From Verrucomicrobiaceae bacterium (GTDB lineage: Bacteria > Verrucomicrobiota > Verrucomicrobiia > Verrucomicrobiales > Verrucomicrobiaceae), in contig JABTUN010000002.1 of the NCBI GenBank assembly GCA_015075365.1, positions 620,001-684,000 on the forward strand: a stretch of 64,000 bases of DNA, read 5' to 3'. Shown here one piece after another: positions 34,907 to 44,227 of the stretch; position 1 is the stretch's first letter; each line of letters opens with the position of its first letter. The notes beneath the pieces are model-generated. The model was not told the DNA's origin. It was given only the letters and a program-made list of their open reading frames with translations, and made no database searches. The translations under genes were made by a program, and so were the position numbers.

Positions 34907-35122
34907 TCATCGAATGCTGAAAACCTGCGACAGCAGCTCTTTGATGGGATGCCACGCAGGATGTTCTCCAGCCATGGCTCGAATCAAATCAGCTATTCCC
35001 CACAAACTGAAGAGAATGACGATGGGCAAACGCTTCCAGACAATTTCCCAGAGCATCAGCCAGTGCTCAGGCTGCCAGATTGGCTTCTTCGGATTCTGAG
35101 GGGCACGACGTTTAGCGCTCAT
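34907..35122 (-). CDS. Small membrane protein, hypothetical
   Basis: 71 residues from an ATG at 35122 (MSAKRRAPQNPKKPIWQPE). A basic N-terminus is followed by one hydrophobic helix (LPIVILFSLWGIADLIRAMAG) and a short amphipathic tail (IKELLSQVFSI). Coding potential looks better than that of the opposing frame, which has no such order. No family is recognised. It lies 133 bp upstream of mnmE on the same strand. Confidence 0.5.
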   Translation of the reverse strand: MSAKRRAPQNPKKPIWQPEHWLMLWEIVWKRLPIVILFSLWGIADLIRAMAGEHPAWHPIKELLSQVFSIR

Positions 35123-35247
35123 GCCTCCGTACAATTACCACATTCTGTGAGTGGCAACGGAAACTTGTTCACTTATCCGAAGTGGGGATTTTGAATCCCT
35201 TGGTTTCACCTTCATGCACACAATTTGGCACACGAAAAAATATTTCC

Positions 35248-37221
35248 TCAAATCACCCGGTCATTCCCACCATCCACCGGAATCTGGGCACCGGTGACCT
35301 TCGCGAACAACGGGCTCGCCATGGCGGCGACCATGTTGCCGATGTCTTTGCTGCGGATCTCGACCTTCATGAGGTTCTTGGTCTTGTATTCCTCGACGGT
35401 CATGTTGTAGCGGGCGGCGCTCTTGGCGAGGGCTTCGGGGGTCCACAGCTTGGTGTCGAAGACGGCGTCGGGGTGCACGATGTTGACGCGGATCTTCCAC
35501 GGGGCGAGTTCGAGGGCGGCGACGCGGCAGAGCTGGGTGAGGGCGGCTTTGGAGCAGGAGTAGGCACTCGCGCCGGGGCCGGGGGCTTTGAAGTTGCGGC
35601 TGCCGACAAAGATGATGCTGCCATCAACGCTGTGCTTCACATACGGGATGACCTTGTTCATCAGCTTTTGATGGCTGGTGAGGTTGATCATGAGGGTGCG
35701 GTCCCAATCGGTCTGCGCCATGACGTCGAGCGCGTCGTTCTTCGGGAAGATGCCGGCGTTGCTGACAACGATGTCGATGCCGCCGAACTCGCGGACGGTG
35801 AAGTCGATGGCGTCCTGCACGGGCTGGTCCTCGGTGAGGTTCACGACGATGCCGATGGCCCCGATCTTCGCCATGATGTCGGGGATTTCCTTGTCGATGT
35901 CGAGACCGACGACCTGCGCGCCCTGCTCGGCGAGCGATTCGGCGATGGCGAAGCCAATGCCGGCGGCGCAGCCGGTGACGAGGGCGACCTTGCCCTGATG
36001 CACCTTGCGGGCGGGGCCTTTGCGGAGCTTGGCCTGCTCGAGGTCCCAGTATTCGATGTCGAAGATGTCTTTTTCGCTGAGCGGTGCCCAGCCGCCGGTG
36101 CGCTCGCCGAGCGCGACGGTGGCGGCGGTGCTTTCAGCGATGTCGGCGACGATTTTGGCGTCCTTCAAGGTATCGCCAAAGCTCACGATGCCGTTGCCAG
36201 GCCACACGGCAAAGCGCGGGGCCGCGTCGAGCATGGTCTGGCCGCTGGCGTGCTTCGTGAAGTAGGCGGCGTAGTCGTCGGCAAACTTCTGCACGCTGGC
36301 GGCGTGGTCGTCACCGAGCACCACGGGGATGCGCTTCGTGCGGATGCTGTGATCGGGGGTCAATGGGCCGCGTGTGGCGCAATCGGCGATGTTGGGGAGT
36401 GCGCCATAGCTCAAAGCTGTATCGCTGGTGCTGAGGTGGGCGATTTGCGGGAAGCCGCGGGTCTTGGAGACGAGCTGGCGGAGTTTCGCGAGGGCGAGGA
36501 GGTCGGTTTTGACCTCTGTGCGGGCAGGAGTGCCCGCATCACTTTTCTTGACCAAATACTCCTCGGCCTTGGTGACGAGCTCGATGTGCTTTTCGTAGCT
36601 GGCCTTGGCGTCGTCGGCGAAGGTGAAAAGGCCGTGTTTGAGCAGGACGATGCCTTCGATCCCTTCTTTTCGCAGATCGGTCTTCTGGAGCACGTCGAAG
36701 ACCTGTTTCGCCAACACGAAGCCGGGCATCACGTAGGGCAGCACGAGCACTTTTTTGCCAAAAAGCTCCTGAGTGCGCTTTTCGCCATCTTTCGAGCAGG
36801 TGAGCGCAGAAATGGCATTCGCGTGGCTGTGATCGACGAACTTGAACGGCAAGATGGCGTGCAAAATGGCCTCGATGCTGGCGGCGGGCGCATTCGGATT
36901 GGTCATCGCGGCGCGTTGCTGCAGGACCATGTCCTCATCGGTCATGGTGGGCAGTTTGGCCATCTTCAGCAGGGCCTCCATGCGCACGGGGGCGAAACCA
37001 GCCAGCTCAATGGTGGCCAGATCCCAGCCGCTGCCCTTCACGTAGCAAATGTCCACGGAATCGCCGAAGTAGTCCTTCTCGGTGACTTTGACGGAGGTGT
37101 TGCCACCGCCATGCAGCACGAGTTCCGGATTCCGGCCGAGGAGGCGGCTGGTATAGACGCGCTGTCCGAGGGCGTCGGTTCCGAAAGTGGCGGCTTCAGT
37201 GTCGTTCCAGAGGCTTTGCAT
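35248..37221 (-). CDS. Bifunctional class II aldolase/short-chain dehydrogenase (rhamnulose-1-phosphate aldolase/lactaldehyde dehydrogenase type)
   Basis: 657 residues. Residues about 1-400 resemble class II aldolase/adducin proteins: LVLHGGGNTSVK near the N-terminus and the metal-binding VDHSHANA, with KGSGWDL between. Residues about 420-655 are a short-chain dehydrogenase: nucleotide motif VTGCAAGIGFA, NAG at NAGIFPK, and the catalytic Ser...YSCSK. Fusions of this kind cleave L-rhamnulose or L-fuculose 1-phosphate and oxidise the lactaldehyde product. Other rhamnose genes are not near. It lies 47 bp upstream of nothing on its own strand except sufT, which precedes it in transcription order and may be cotranscribed. 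Substrate identity is inferred from family. Confidence 0.82.
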   Translation of the reverse strand: MQSLWNDTEAATFGTDALGQRVYTSRLLGRNPELVLHGGGNTSVKVTEKDYFGDSVDICYVKGSGWDLATIELAGFAPVRMEALLKMAKLPTMTDEDMVLQQRAAMTNPNAPAASIEAILHAILPFKFVDHSHANAISALTCSKDGEKRTQELFGKKVLVLPYVMPGFVLAKQVFDVLQKTDLRKEGIEGIVLLKHGLFTFADDAKASYEKHIELVTKAEEYLVKKSDAGTPARTEVKTDLLALAKLRQLVSKTRGFPQIAHLSTSDTALSYGALPNIADCATRGPLTPDHSIRTKRIPVVLGDDHAASVQKFADDYAAYFTKHASGQTMLDAAPRFAVWPGNGIVSFGDTLKDAKIVADIAESTAATVALGERTGGWAPLSEKDIFDIEYWDLEQAKLRKGPARKVHQGKVALVTGCAAGIGFAIAESLAEQGAQVVGLDIDKEIPDIMAKIGAIGIVVNLTEDQPVQDAIDFTVREFGGIDIVVSNAGIFPKNDALDVMAQTDWDRTLMINLTSHQKLMNKVIPYVKHSVDGSIIFVGSRNFKAPGPGASAYSCSKAALTQLCRVAALELAPWKIRVNIVHPDAVFDTKLWTPEALAKSAARYNMTVEEYKTKNLMKVEIRSKDIGNMVAAMASPLFAKVTGAQIPVDGGNDRVI

Positions 37222-37268
37222 GGTTGGGCGAAATGTCGTGAGATGTCAGAAGTGAGATGTCAGAGGGC

Positions 37269-37826
37269 TCAGATCATACCGAGCTTCATCTTGCCCTCGA
37301 TGCTGATCATGCCCTGGTTCCACGGTGGGTCCCAGACGAGCTCGACGGCGGCATCGTCCATCTCCTCGATTGTCATGATGCGGCTCTGGGCATCGGCGGC
37401 GATGGTGGGGCCCATGCCACACCCCGGGGCGGTGAGGGTCATTTTCACCGTGGCCTTGTTCTTGCCCTCGGCGTCAGCTTCGACCTTGCAGTCATACACG
37501 AGGCCGAGATCGACGATGTTCACCGGGATCTCGGGGTCATAGACGTTTTTGAGCTGGTTCCAGACCTGGCCTTCAAGGTCGGAAATGTCTGTCGGGACGT
37601 TGGAGGAGGTGCTGGTATCGGCTTTTTTGTCGGCCTCGGCGTCGATGCCGAGGGCATCGGCGTCCTTGGCCTGGATGCGGGCCAGGCCGAAGTCCGTGGC
37701 GACGGTGTAGGTGCCGCCGAGCGACTGGGTGATGATGACCTTCATCCCGAGCGGCAGCTTGATGCTGTCCCCGCTGGGGATCTGGATGGCATCGACTTCG
37801 CGTTTGAGTTCGAGGGAGGAATGCAT
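37269..37826 (-). CDS. sufT: SufT-like Fe-S assembly factor (DUF59/MIP18 family)
   Basis: 185 residues. The C-terminal half is a DUF59/MIP18 domain: DPEIPVNIVDLGLVYD, LTAPGCGMGPTIAADAQSR and ELVWDPPWNQGMIS. The N-terminal half (about 1-75) is the extra region seen in the SUF-associated SufT family. Such proteins help mature Fe-S proteins, mainly under high Fe-S demand. The other suf genes are not in the window. It precedes the aldolase/SDR gene with a 47-bp gap. The window contains two Fe-S enzymes (polyferredoxin, MoaA) that could be clients, but this is speculation. Confidence 0.87.
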   Translation of the reverse strand: MHSSLELKREVDAIQIPSGDSIKLPLGMKVIITQSLGGTYTVATDFGLARIQAKDADALGIDAEADKKADTSTSSNVPTDISDLEGQVWNQLKNVYDPEIPVNIVDLGLVYDCKVEADAEGKNKATVKMTLTAPGCGMGPTIAADAQSRIMTIEEMDDAAVELVWDPPWNQGMISIEGKMKLGMI

Positions 37827-38165
37827 GGGGCGGTGGGGCGCGTTTTTGGGGGAGGAGCCGGGCAGTTACAATGGATTGAGCCGGTCTGCCTCAAAAAAAT
37901 GTCTTGAAACCAAAGGGCGGCCCCGGCGTATTCGTTAGCCCACGTCTCCACGGCATGAAACCATCCAAGAGCACTCCTGCCAGCTGCCTGGTCCGAAAAA
38001 AATTCGGAGCCGTGGGAATATTCACCCACGCAGACCGTCTTAAACGCGTGCGTCCTGCCCCGATACCGCCTCCCTGCTGAATTTGCTCCGGAAAACGGAG
38101 CCCCCTGCCCTGCGACAGGTTCTTCGCATCAACACACACGAACCCATAACCCAATCATACAAACC
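37827..38165. other. Divergent intergenic region with several hairpins (possible structured leader)
   Basis: 339 bp between sufT (left) and the rhodanese gene (right). I see no gene. Perfect inverted repeats lie at 37992-38008 (TCCGAA/TTCGGA), 38011-38030 (CGTGGG/CCCACG) and 38085-38101 (GCTCCG/CGGAGC, loop GAAAA), plus a weaker CCTG/CAGG pair near 38104-38119. None is followed by a T-tract on the plus strand. The cluster could be the structured 5' leader of the rhodanese mRNA or a small RNA. No known riboswitch was matched. Confidence 0.4.
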
Positions 38166-38543
38166 ATGAAGAAACTCCTCACTCTCGTCCTCGCTCTCAT
38201 CGCCAGCTCCGTGATGGCCGCTGAATTCCCGGACATCAGCATCGCCGACCTCAAGCAGGCCATCGCTGACAAGAAGGTCACCGTCATCGACGTGAACGGC
38301 GCTGCCTCCTATTCCAAGGGCCACGTTCCCGGCGCGATCAACTTTGCCGAAGTCAAGGCTGACCTCGCCTCCAAGCTTCCTGCTGACAAGAACGCGCTCA
38401 TCGTCGCTTATTGCGGCGGCCCTTCCTGCAGCGCCTACAAAGCCGCTGCCAATGCCGCCAGCAAGCTGGGCTACACCAATGTGAAGCACCTCTCCGCAGG
38501 CATCTCCGGCTGGCTCCAGGCCGGTGAAGCCACTGAGAAGTAA
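38166..38543 (+). CDS. Exported rhodanese-like domain protein
   Basis: 125 residues with a signal peptide (MKKLLTLVLALIASSVMAAE). A single rhodanese domain follows: VIDVNGAASYSKGHVPGAINF and the active-site loop with C83 in CGGPSC, then LGYTNVKHLSAGISGW. Single-domain rhodaneses transfer or carry sulfane sulfur; the periplasmic location suggests thiosulfate or sulfide handling or a redox role. It stands alone, followed by a strong terminator, and is preceded by a 339-bp hairpin-rich region. Confidence 0.88.
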   Translation: MKKLLTLVLALIASSVMAAEFPDISIADLKQAIADKKVTVIDVNGAASYSKGHVPGAINFAEVKADLASKLPADKNALIVAYCGGPSCSAYKAAANAASKLGYTNVKHLSAGISGWLQAGEATEK

Positions 38544-38566
38544 TTCGTCATCTGCAGTCCTTGTCA

Positions 38567-38600
38567 CCGGACGTCTGCGAAAGCGGGCGTCCGGTTTTTT
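38567..38600 (+). terminator. Rho-independent terminator after the rhodanese gene
   Basis: CCGGACG pairs perfectly with CGTCCGG, extended by wobble pairs through TCTGC/GCGGG around a GAAA tetraloop, and followed by six T residues (38595-38600). The stop codon is about 25 bp upstream. Confidence 0.9.
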
Positions 38601-38839
38601 GTGCCTCGATTCGCTGCATTTGCCGGCGTCACGGCAAAATTGATCTAGAACTTGTTCACAGCTAACGAGATTATTCACACGCTGCGAGGTGGTGAAAAGC
38701 CCCACATCTTGTTTTGGAGGCCTTAAATACCCCCAAGATACGGGAAAAATGGGGCTTGTGCCTTGCGGCCTCTCCCCCGCGCGTGGTTTCCTCCACCTCA
38801 GCATTACTCACGTCTCACCTTTCACGTCCCGACCGCGCC
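38601..38839. promoter_or_regulatory. Intergenic region upstream of smc
   Basis: Contains a perfect 7-bp inverted repeat (TTTGCCG/CGGCAAA, 38619-38638) and an AT-rich stretch at 38635-38680 that probably holds the smc promoter. No gene seen. Confidence 0.35.
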
Positions 38840-41800
38840 ATGTATCTCAAAAGCCTCACCCTCCACGGCTTCAAGTCCTTCGCTGACAAGACGCACTTTG
38901 AATTCCACAAAGGCGTGACCGGCATTGTCGGCCCGAACGGCTGCGGGAAGTCGAACGTTGTCGATGCCATCCGCTGGGTGCTCGGGGAAACATCCGCGAA
39001 GGCCCTGCGTGGCGATGAAATGGCCGACGTCATCTTCAATGGCACCGACAAGCGCAAGCCCGTGGGCCTCGCCGAGGTCACGCTGACGATGGCGGATTGC
39101 GAGGAGTCGCTGAAGGTCGATTTCAACGAGGTCGCCATCACGCGTCGCGTGTATCGCGATGGCAAGAGCGAGTATCGCCTCAACAACACGGTCTGCCGCC
39201 TCAAAGACATCCACGACCTCATCGCGGGCACCGGCATTGGCCGCGCGGCCTACTCGATCATGGCGCAGGGCCAGATCGACATGCTGCTCAGCTCGAAGCC
39301 GGAAGATCGCCGCACCGTTTTCGAAGAAGCCGCGGGCATCACCAAGTTCAAATCGCAGAAGCGGGAAGCGCTGCGCAAACTCGAATACACCGAGGCAAAT
39401 CTCCTGCGCGTCGCCGACATCATCGCGGAAGTGAAACGCCAGATGGGCAGCTTGCAGCGTCAGGCCGCGAAGGCGCGTCGTTATCAGGCGCTGCTCGAAG
39501 ACACGCGACTGCTCGACACCCATCTCGCGCACAAGCAATACACCGAGTTCTCCGGCGAAAAATCCGAGAGCGAAAACCAGGTGCGCATGCTTGCGAACCA
39601 GCTCGAAGAAACGCAGCGCAAGCTTCAGGCCGCCGAGGCCGAGGCCGCGCAGACGCGCGAGGCCTACCACGCCATCGAGAGTCAGATCAGCCAGGCACGC
39701 CAGCAGGCGCAGGAGCTTCGCTCGCAGATGCAGAGCGCGGAGGGCCGCATCGGCTTCAATCGCGAGCGCAGTGAGGATTTGATGGCCCGCATCCGTCAAA
39801 ACGAAGAGCAGATGGCCGCGAACGAGGAACTCCTCGAACAAACCCGCAACGAACTGATCAGCGCCGACGATCAGCTCGCGCAGATCCGTGAAAACATCGC
39901 GCAGCGCCAGCTCGCGGTGAACGAGCACGGCGGCCAGCATCAGAACCTCATCCCCGAGCGCAACCGCCTCGACAGCGAGCGCCGCGCGATCCGCGAGGCG
40001 ATTCGCCAGTTCGAAGGCCAGATGGCATCGAGCGAGGCGCGTGCGCAGTCGTTGACGAATCAAATCGCCGCCGACCGCCAGCGTCACGAATCGCTCGCGC
40101 ATGATCGTCAGGGTGCCGCTCAGGTCCGCGAGGCCAGCCAGCTCGAATACGACGAACTGCACCGCCAGATCAGCGAACTCGAGCAGACACGCGACGAGCT
40201 CGACGAGAAGGCCAAGAATTGCGCCCGCGACATCATCGAGCGCCGCCGTCAACGCGATGCGATGAACAACGAGCTGAATGAGCTCCAGCGCACGCTCACG
40301 CAGCGCCGTTCACGCCTCGAAATCATCGAGCAACTGCTGCAAAAAGGCGAAGGCCTCTCCGCCGGCACGCAAAAGGTGCTCGGCGGCCTCGACAATCCCG
40401 AGGTCTATTCCACCGGCGTGCGCGGTTTGCTCGCCAGCAGCATCGAAGTGGCCGATCCGGCCTTCATTCCCGCCATCGAGGCCGCGCTCAAAGATCACCT
40501 GCAGGCCGTTTTGCTCACCGAGAGCGAATTGGCGGCTCAAATCGTCCAGCGCCTCGCCGATCAGAAGATGGGCCGCGCTGCGCTCTTCCCGCAGGATTTC
40601 ATCAATCTGCGCTCGCAGGCCGATCGCGAGCTTTTGCCCGGCGGAGCCATCGCCTGGGCCACGGACAAGGTGCGCGTCAAAAACGGCGTGCAGAGCCTCA
40701 TCGACCATCTTCTGCACAATGTGGTCATCACCGACCATCTCCACACCGCGCTGCAATTGAAGCGCCAGCTTCCGCATCTCGCCATCGCCACGATGCGCGG
40801 CGAGTTCATCAGCGCCGATGGCATCATCTACGGCGGAGCCTCCAAAGACGATGAAAACTCCACCCTGCGCCGCGAGGCCGAGGTGAAGCAGCTCCGTGGC
40901 GAGGTCGAGACGCTCGAACTCCAGTTCATGGAGAAGGAAGACGTGCTCAAAGACCTCACCGCGCAGCTTGAGGACATGCAGCGCGAGGAAGTCGCCCTCC
41001 GCGAGCAATCGCAGAAGGCCCGCGAAGGCTTCTCCGCTCTTCAGGGCAAGATGTCCGTCGTGCAGCGTGCGCTTCAGCAGGCCTCCGCAAAGCTCGAAAG
41101 CATCGAGTGGGACCAAAATCAGATCTCCGAGCGCATTGGAGGCAGCGAAAGCATCATCAATCAAATGCGCGAAGCCGCCGCGACGGCGCTCGAGCAGCTC
41201 GAAGGCTCCCGCGTGCGTGAAAACGAGCTCGAACTCGAAATGGAGTCCTTCCTCCGTCGCGAACTCGAATCCAGCGAACGCCTCAACGAACTCCGCACCG
41301 CCCTCGCCCTCGAACAAAGCGCCCTCGGCAGCATCGAGCGTCAAAAGACGCCGCTGGGTGCCCGCATGCAGGAACTCGCTGCCGCGATTCGTCGCTTCGA
41401 CGAAGAGATCGCCACCTGGCGTGTGCGCATTGAGCAAAGCGAAGCCGAAAACGCCCGCTTCGCCGAGCAGATCGAATCCCAACGCGGAGCCATCGCCGCC
41501 ATTGAGGAACATCTCAACTCCAAGACCGAGGAACGCGCCAGCTTGTTCGAGCAGGTCAGCCGACTCGAATCGCAGCTCACGCAACTCCGCCAGAGCTACA
41601 ACGGCCTCAATGAATCCCGCAGCCGTGCCGAAGTCGCGCTCACCCGCGTCGATCTGCGCCTCGAAAACCTCATCAATCAGGTGCAGGAGCGCTACAGCTT
41701 CCACATCAGCGCCTTCGAGCCGGACTACCACGTCCTAATGATGACCATCGAGGAGCAGAAGAAGAACCGCAGCCGCGGCAAGAAGGCCGCCAGCGCCGCA

Positions 41801-42778
41801 GAGGAAGAAAAAGATCCGTCGGATCAGTCCGAGCCCTCCGATCAAATCTCCGAAGAGCCCGCCGAAGAACCCGAAGCCGCCGAAATCCCCGCCATCTCCA
41901 ACCGCGACGACGACGAAGTCTCCATCGACGATGTCGTCATCCCCGACGAGCAGGCCGAGCCGGATTGGGCCTTCGTCATGGAAGTCGTGTATGAACTCCG
42001 CCAGAAGCTCGAAAGCATCGGCGCGGTCAATTTGGACGCCATCCAGGAGTTCGAAGAGCTCGAAGAACGCCATCGTTTCCTCGAAACGCAGCATGGCGAC
42101 CTGGTGAAGGGCAAGGAAGAGCTGCTGCAGGTCATCGCGAAGATCAACGAGACCACCAAGCTCATGTTCAGCGAGACCTTCACCGCGGTCCGCAACTACT
42201 TCCAAAACAACTTCAAAGAGCTCTTTGGCCCGCAGGCCAAGGCCGACCTCATGCTCGTCGATGAAGCCGATCCGCTCGAGTCCGGCATCGAAATCATCGC
42301 CAAGCCGCCGGGCAAGAAGCTGCAAACCATCAGCCTCCTCTCCGGTGGCGAGCGCAGCATGACCGCCGTCGCCCTGCTCTTCTCCATCTACCAGGTCAAG
42401 CCCTCGCCCTTCTGCGTGCTCGATGAGCTTGATGCTCCGCTCGACGAAACGAACATCGGCCGCTTCCTCAAGATGCTCGACAATTTCATCGACAACTCGC
42501 AGTTCATCATCGTCACGCATAACAAGCGCACAATGAGCCGCGCCGATGTCATCTACGGCGTCACCATGCAGGAATTCGGCGTCTCCAAGCCCGTCGGCGT
42601 CCGCATGACCACCGAGGACACCCGCACCCTCAAGAAATCCGATCAAGAACTCGCGCTGGAGGCGCGGCATCGTGACGACGAGGCGGGAGAGGAAGCCGTC
42701 AACGACCTCGACGCCGAGCAGGCCCGCCTGACCGCCATCGAGGAGCAAGAAGAACAAACACCCGCAGCGCTCGTTTGA
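38840..42778 (+). CDS. smc: Chromosome segregation ATPase SMC with acidic insertion
   Basis: 1312 residues from the ATG at 38840 (MYLKSLTLHGFKSFADKT is the standard SMC start; the frame is open upstream). Walker A GPNGCGKS is at residues 31-38, the hinge at about 520-690 (VRGLLASSIEVADP), and long Glu/Arg/Gln-rich coiled coils lie on both sides. The C-terminal head has signature LLSGGERSMTA and Walker B CVLDELDAPLDE. SMC with ScpA/ScpB condenses and segregates chromosomes. Two oddities: an insertion of about 75 acidic residues (about 968-1043; EEEKDPSDQS, DDDEVSIDD) before the C-terminal head, and a tail of about 80 residues after it. This explains the length over the usual 1150-1200. Confidence 0.95.
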   Translation: MYLKSLTLHGFKSFADKTHFEFHKGVTGIVGPNGCGKSNVVDAIRWVLGETSAKALRGDEMADVIFNGTDKRKPVGLAEVTLTMADCEESLKVDFNEVAITRRVYRDGKSEYRLNNTVCRLKDIHDLIAGTGIGRAAYSIMAQGQIDMLLSSKPEDRRTVFEEAAGITKFKSQKREALRKLEYTEANLLRVADIIAEVKRQMGSLQRQAAKARRYQALLEDTRLLDTHLAHKQYTEFSGEKSESENQVRMLANQLEETQRKLQAAEAEAAQTREAYHAIESQISQARQQAQELRSQMQSAEGRIGFNRERSEDLMARIRQNEEQMAANEELLEQTRNELISADDQLAQIRENIAQRQLAVNEHGGQHQNLIPERNRLDSERRAIREAIRQFEGQMASSEARAQSLTNQIAADRQRHESLAHDRQGAAQVREASQLEYDELHRQISELEQTRDELDEKAKNCARDIIERRRQRDAMNNELNELQRTLTQRRSRLEIIEQLLQKGEGLSAGTQKVLGGLDNPEVYSTGVRGLLASSIEVADPAFIPAIEAALKDHLQAVLLTESELAAQIVQRLADQKMGRAALFPQDFINLRSQADRELLPGGAIAWATDKVRVKNGVQSLIDHLLHNVVITDHLHTALQLKRQLPHLAIATMRGEFISADGIIYGGASKDDENSTLRREAEVKQLRGEVETLELQFMEKEDVLKDLTAQLEDMQREEVALREQSQKAREGFSALQGKMSVVQRALQQASAKLESIEWDQNQISERIGGSESIINQMREAAATALEQLEGSRVRENELELEMESFLRRELESSERLNELRTALALEQSALGSIERQKTPLGARMQELAAAIRRFDEEIATWRVRIEQSEAENARFAEQIESQRGAIAAIEEHLNSKTEERASLFEQVSRLESQLTQLRQSYNGLNESRSRAEVALTRVDLRLENLINQVQERYSFHISAFEPDYHVLMMTIEEQKKNRSRGKKAASAAEEEKDPSDQSEPSDQISEEPAEEPEAAEIPAISNRDDDEVSIDDVVIPDEQAEPDWAFVMEVVYELRQKLESIGAVNLDAIQEFEELEERHRFLETQHGDLVKGKEELLQVIAKINETTKLMFSETFTAVRNYFQNNFKELFGPQAKADLMLVDEADPLESGIEIIAKPPGKKLQTISLLSGGERSMTAVALLFSIYQVKPSPFCVLDELDAPLDETNIGRFLKMLDNFIDNSQFIIVTHNKRTMSRADVIYGVTMQEFGVSKPVGVRMTTEDTRTLKKSDQELALEARHRDDEAGEEAVNDLDAEQARLTAIEEQEEQTPAALV

Positions 42779-42810
42779 CGAATGGTCTCATTTCGGGCGT
42801 ATTTGGCGCT

Positions 42811-44148
42811 GTGAAGTTGCTTTTTGCCCTGATTCTGGCCTTTGCCACCGCAACCCGGTCCGCAGAGGAAGCTGATCTGCTCAAGACGGTCGCGCGTGGC
42901 ATTTCCAAAGCGGATCAGACCTCCCTGGCCGCCTTGCTGGACCTGCATAGCGAGAAGGCGGCGAAACTGGTGCGCGATGCCGTTTCCAGCAACAGAGTCA
43001 GCGGAGGAATCAAGGCGCGACTGACCGAAATCACGGCTGGATGGCCCGCGACGTCTCCTGGTCGCATGTTTCTGGCCGCCTGGGCGGCCGGGCTCACGAA
43101 ATGCGGTGACGACGAACTGCTCTTCCTCGCTGGCATCGCCGTCCGGGAGGCCCGCGGCCTGTTCTGGCGCGAAATCGAGCAAGGAAACGGAGCACCGCAG
43201 AAAATCCGCCATCCGCACCGCATCGCCATGGCTGCCAAGGGGCTGGGGCAGTTCGAGGACAATCCGGAGGAGGTCGTGGCCCGCATCGCCTCGCTGCTGC
43301 ACGCGGATTATCCGCATGTGATCCGCGCCTGCGCGGCGGATGCGCTGGGCGGCATGCGCCACGCCCGGGCCGTGGAGGGCCTTGTCCCGCAGGTGGAGGA
43401 CGCCGCGATCGGTCCGCTGGCCGTGCGCAGCCTCTATCGCCTGACCGGGCAGCACTACGAGTTGGAGCCAGCGCGGCAGTGGCAGGAATGGCTGGTGGCC
43501 CAAGGCGCGAAAATCGAGTTCAAGATGCACAGCCTCGCGGACTTCGAGAATTTCTTGAAAATCCAGGCCCTGCTCAAACCTGCGAACGACATGCCGGTGA
43601 ACATGGACACCTTTTATGGCATAGACGTGCGCGGGAAAGGGCTCCTCTTCATCCTCGATGTGAGCGGCAGCATGACCATCGGCGACCGCATCCACACGCT
43701 GCGGACACAGATGGGAAACATCCTCATCGCACTCGAATCGCGCCCTGAAAAGACACGTTATGGCATCCTGACCTTTGGGATGGATGTGGAGTCCTGCTTT
43801 CCGCGCGGCATCATGACCAACACCCTCGAAAGCCGCAAAAGAGCCGGGCGGTTTGTGGAGAATCTCAAGGCCGATGGCGGCACCCCGATGGTGGAGGTGC
43901 TCACACACGCGCTCACGCGCGTGCTGCCGGACGCGAATCTCGACACGATTTTTTTCCTCAGCGACGGACAGCCCGGCGACGGCACACCGGAGATGGTGCT
44001 GGAGATCACCCGCCAGATTCACCAGCGCCACCGGGTACGTTTTAATACGGTCAGCATCGGCGAGGACATGCCTAAGGTGTTCGGTGAACTGTCCCTTCTC
44101 CAGCAGATGGCCGCCATCACAGGCGGAGTGTGCACACGAGCGGAATAA
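42811..44148 (+). CDS. Exported von Willebrand factor A domain protein
   Basis: 445 residues from a GTG at 42811, which begins a signal peptide (KLLFALILAFATATRSA); an in-frame TTG at 42775 overlapping the smc stop is an alternative. Residues about 30-260 are helical and repetitive, perhaps HEAT-like (AADALGGMRHARAVEGLV). The VWA domain covers about 280-440, with the metal-ion-dependent adhesion site DVSGSMT, the Thr region DGGTPMVEVL and the Asp loop LSDGQPGD. VWA domains mediate metal-dependent protein binding. It starts 32 bp after smc and may be transcribed with it, but no functional link is known. Confidence 0.82.
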   Translation: MKLLFALILAFATATRSAEEADLLKTVARGISKADQTSLAALLDLHSEKAAKLVRDAVSSNRVSGGIKARLTEITAGWPATSPGRMFLAAWAAGLTKCGDDELLFLAGIAVREARGLFWREIEQGNGAPQKIRHPHRIAMAAKGLGQFEDNPEEVVARIASLLHADYPHVIRACAADALGGMRHARAVEGLVPQVEDAAIGPLAVRSLYRLTGQHYELEPARQWQEWLVAQGAKIEFKMHSLADFENFLKIQALLKPANDMPVNMDTFYGIDVRGKGLLFILDVSGSMTIGDRIHTLRTQMGNILIALESRPEKTRYGILTFGMDVESCFPRGIMTNTLESRKRAGRFVENLKADGGTPMVEVLTHALTRVLPDANLDTIFFLSDGQPGDGTPEMVLEITRQIHQRHRVRFNTVSIGEDMPKVFGELSLLQQMAAITGGVCTRAE

Positions 44149-44227
44149 GAGAGAGTTGAATCCAAGACCGCAATAAATGCGAATTTGGAGAAAATCTCCT
44201 CGTCCGGCCGTTTTCAGCCCCATTCCG

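Noticed and set aside
34904..35194. Plus-strand open frame overlapping the small membrane protein
   Set aside because: Disordered composition with no hydrophobic or motif pattern; the minus-strand frame is more protein-like.
35182..37542. Long plus-strand open frame opposite the aldolase/SDR gene
   Set aside because: Antisense frame, Val/Gly/Asp-rich, no known family.
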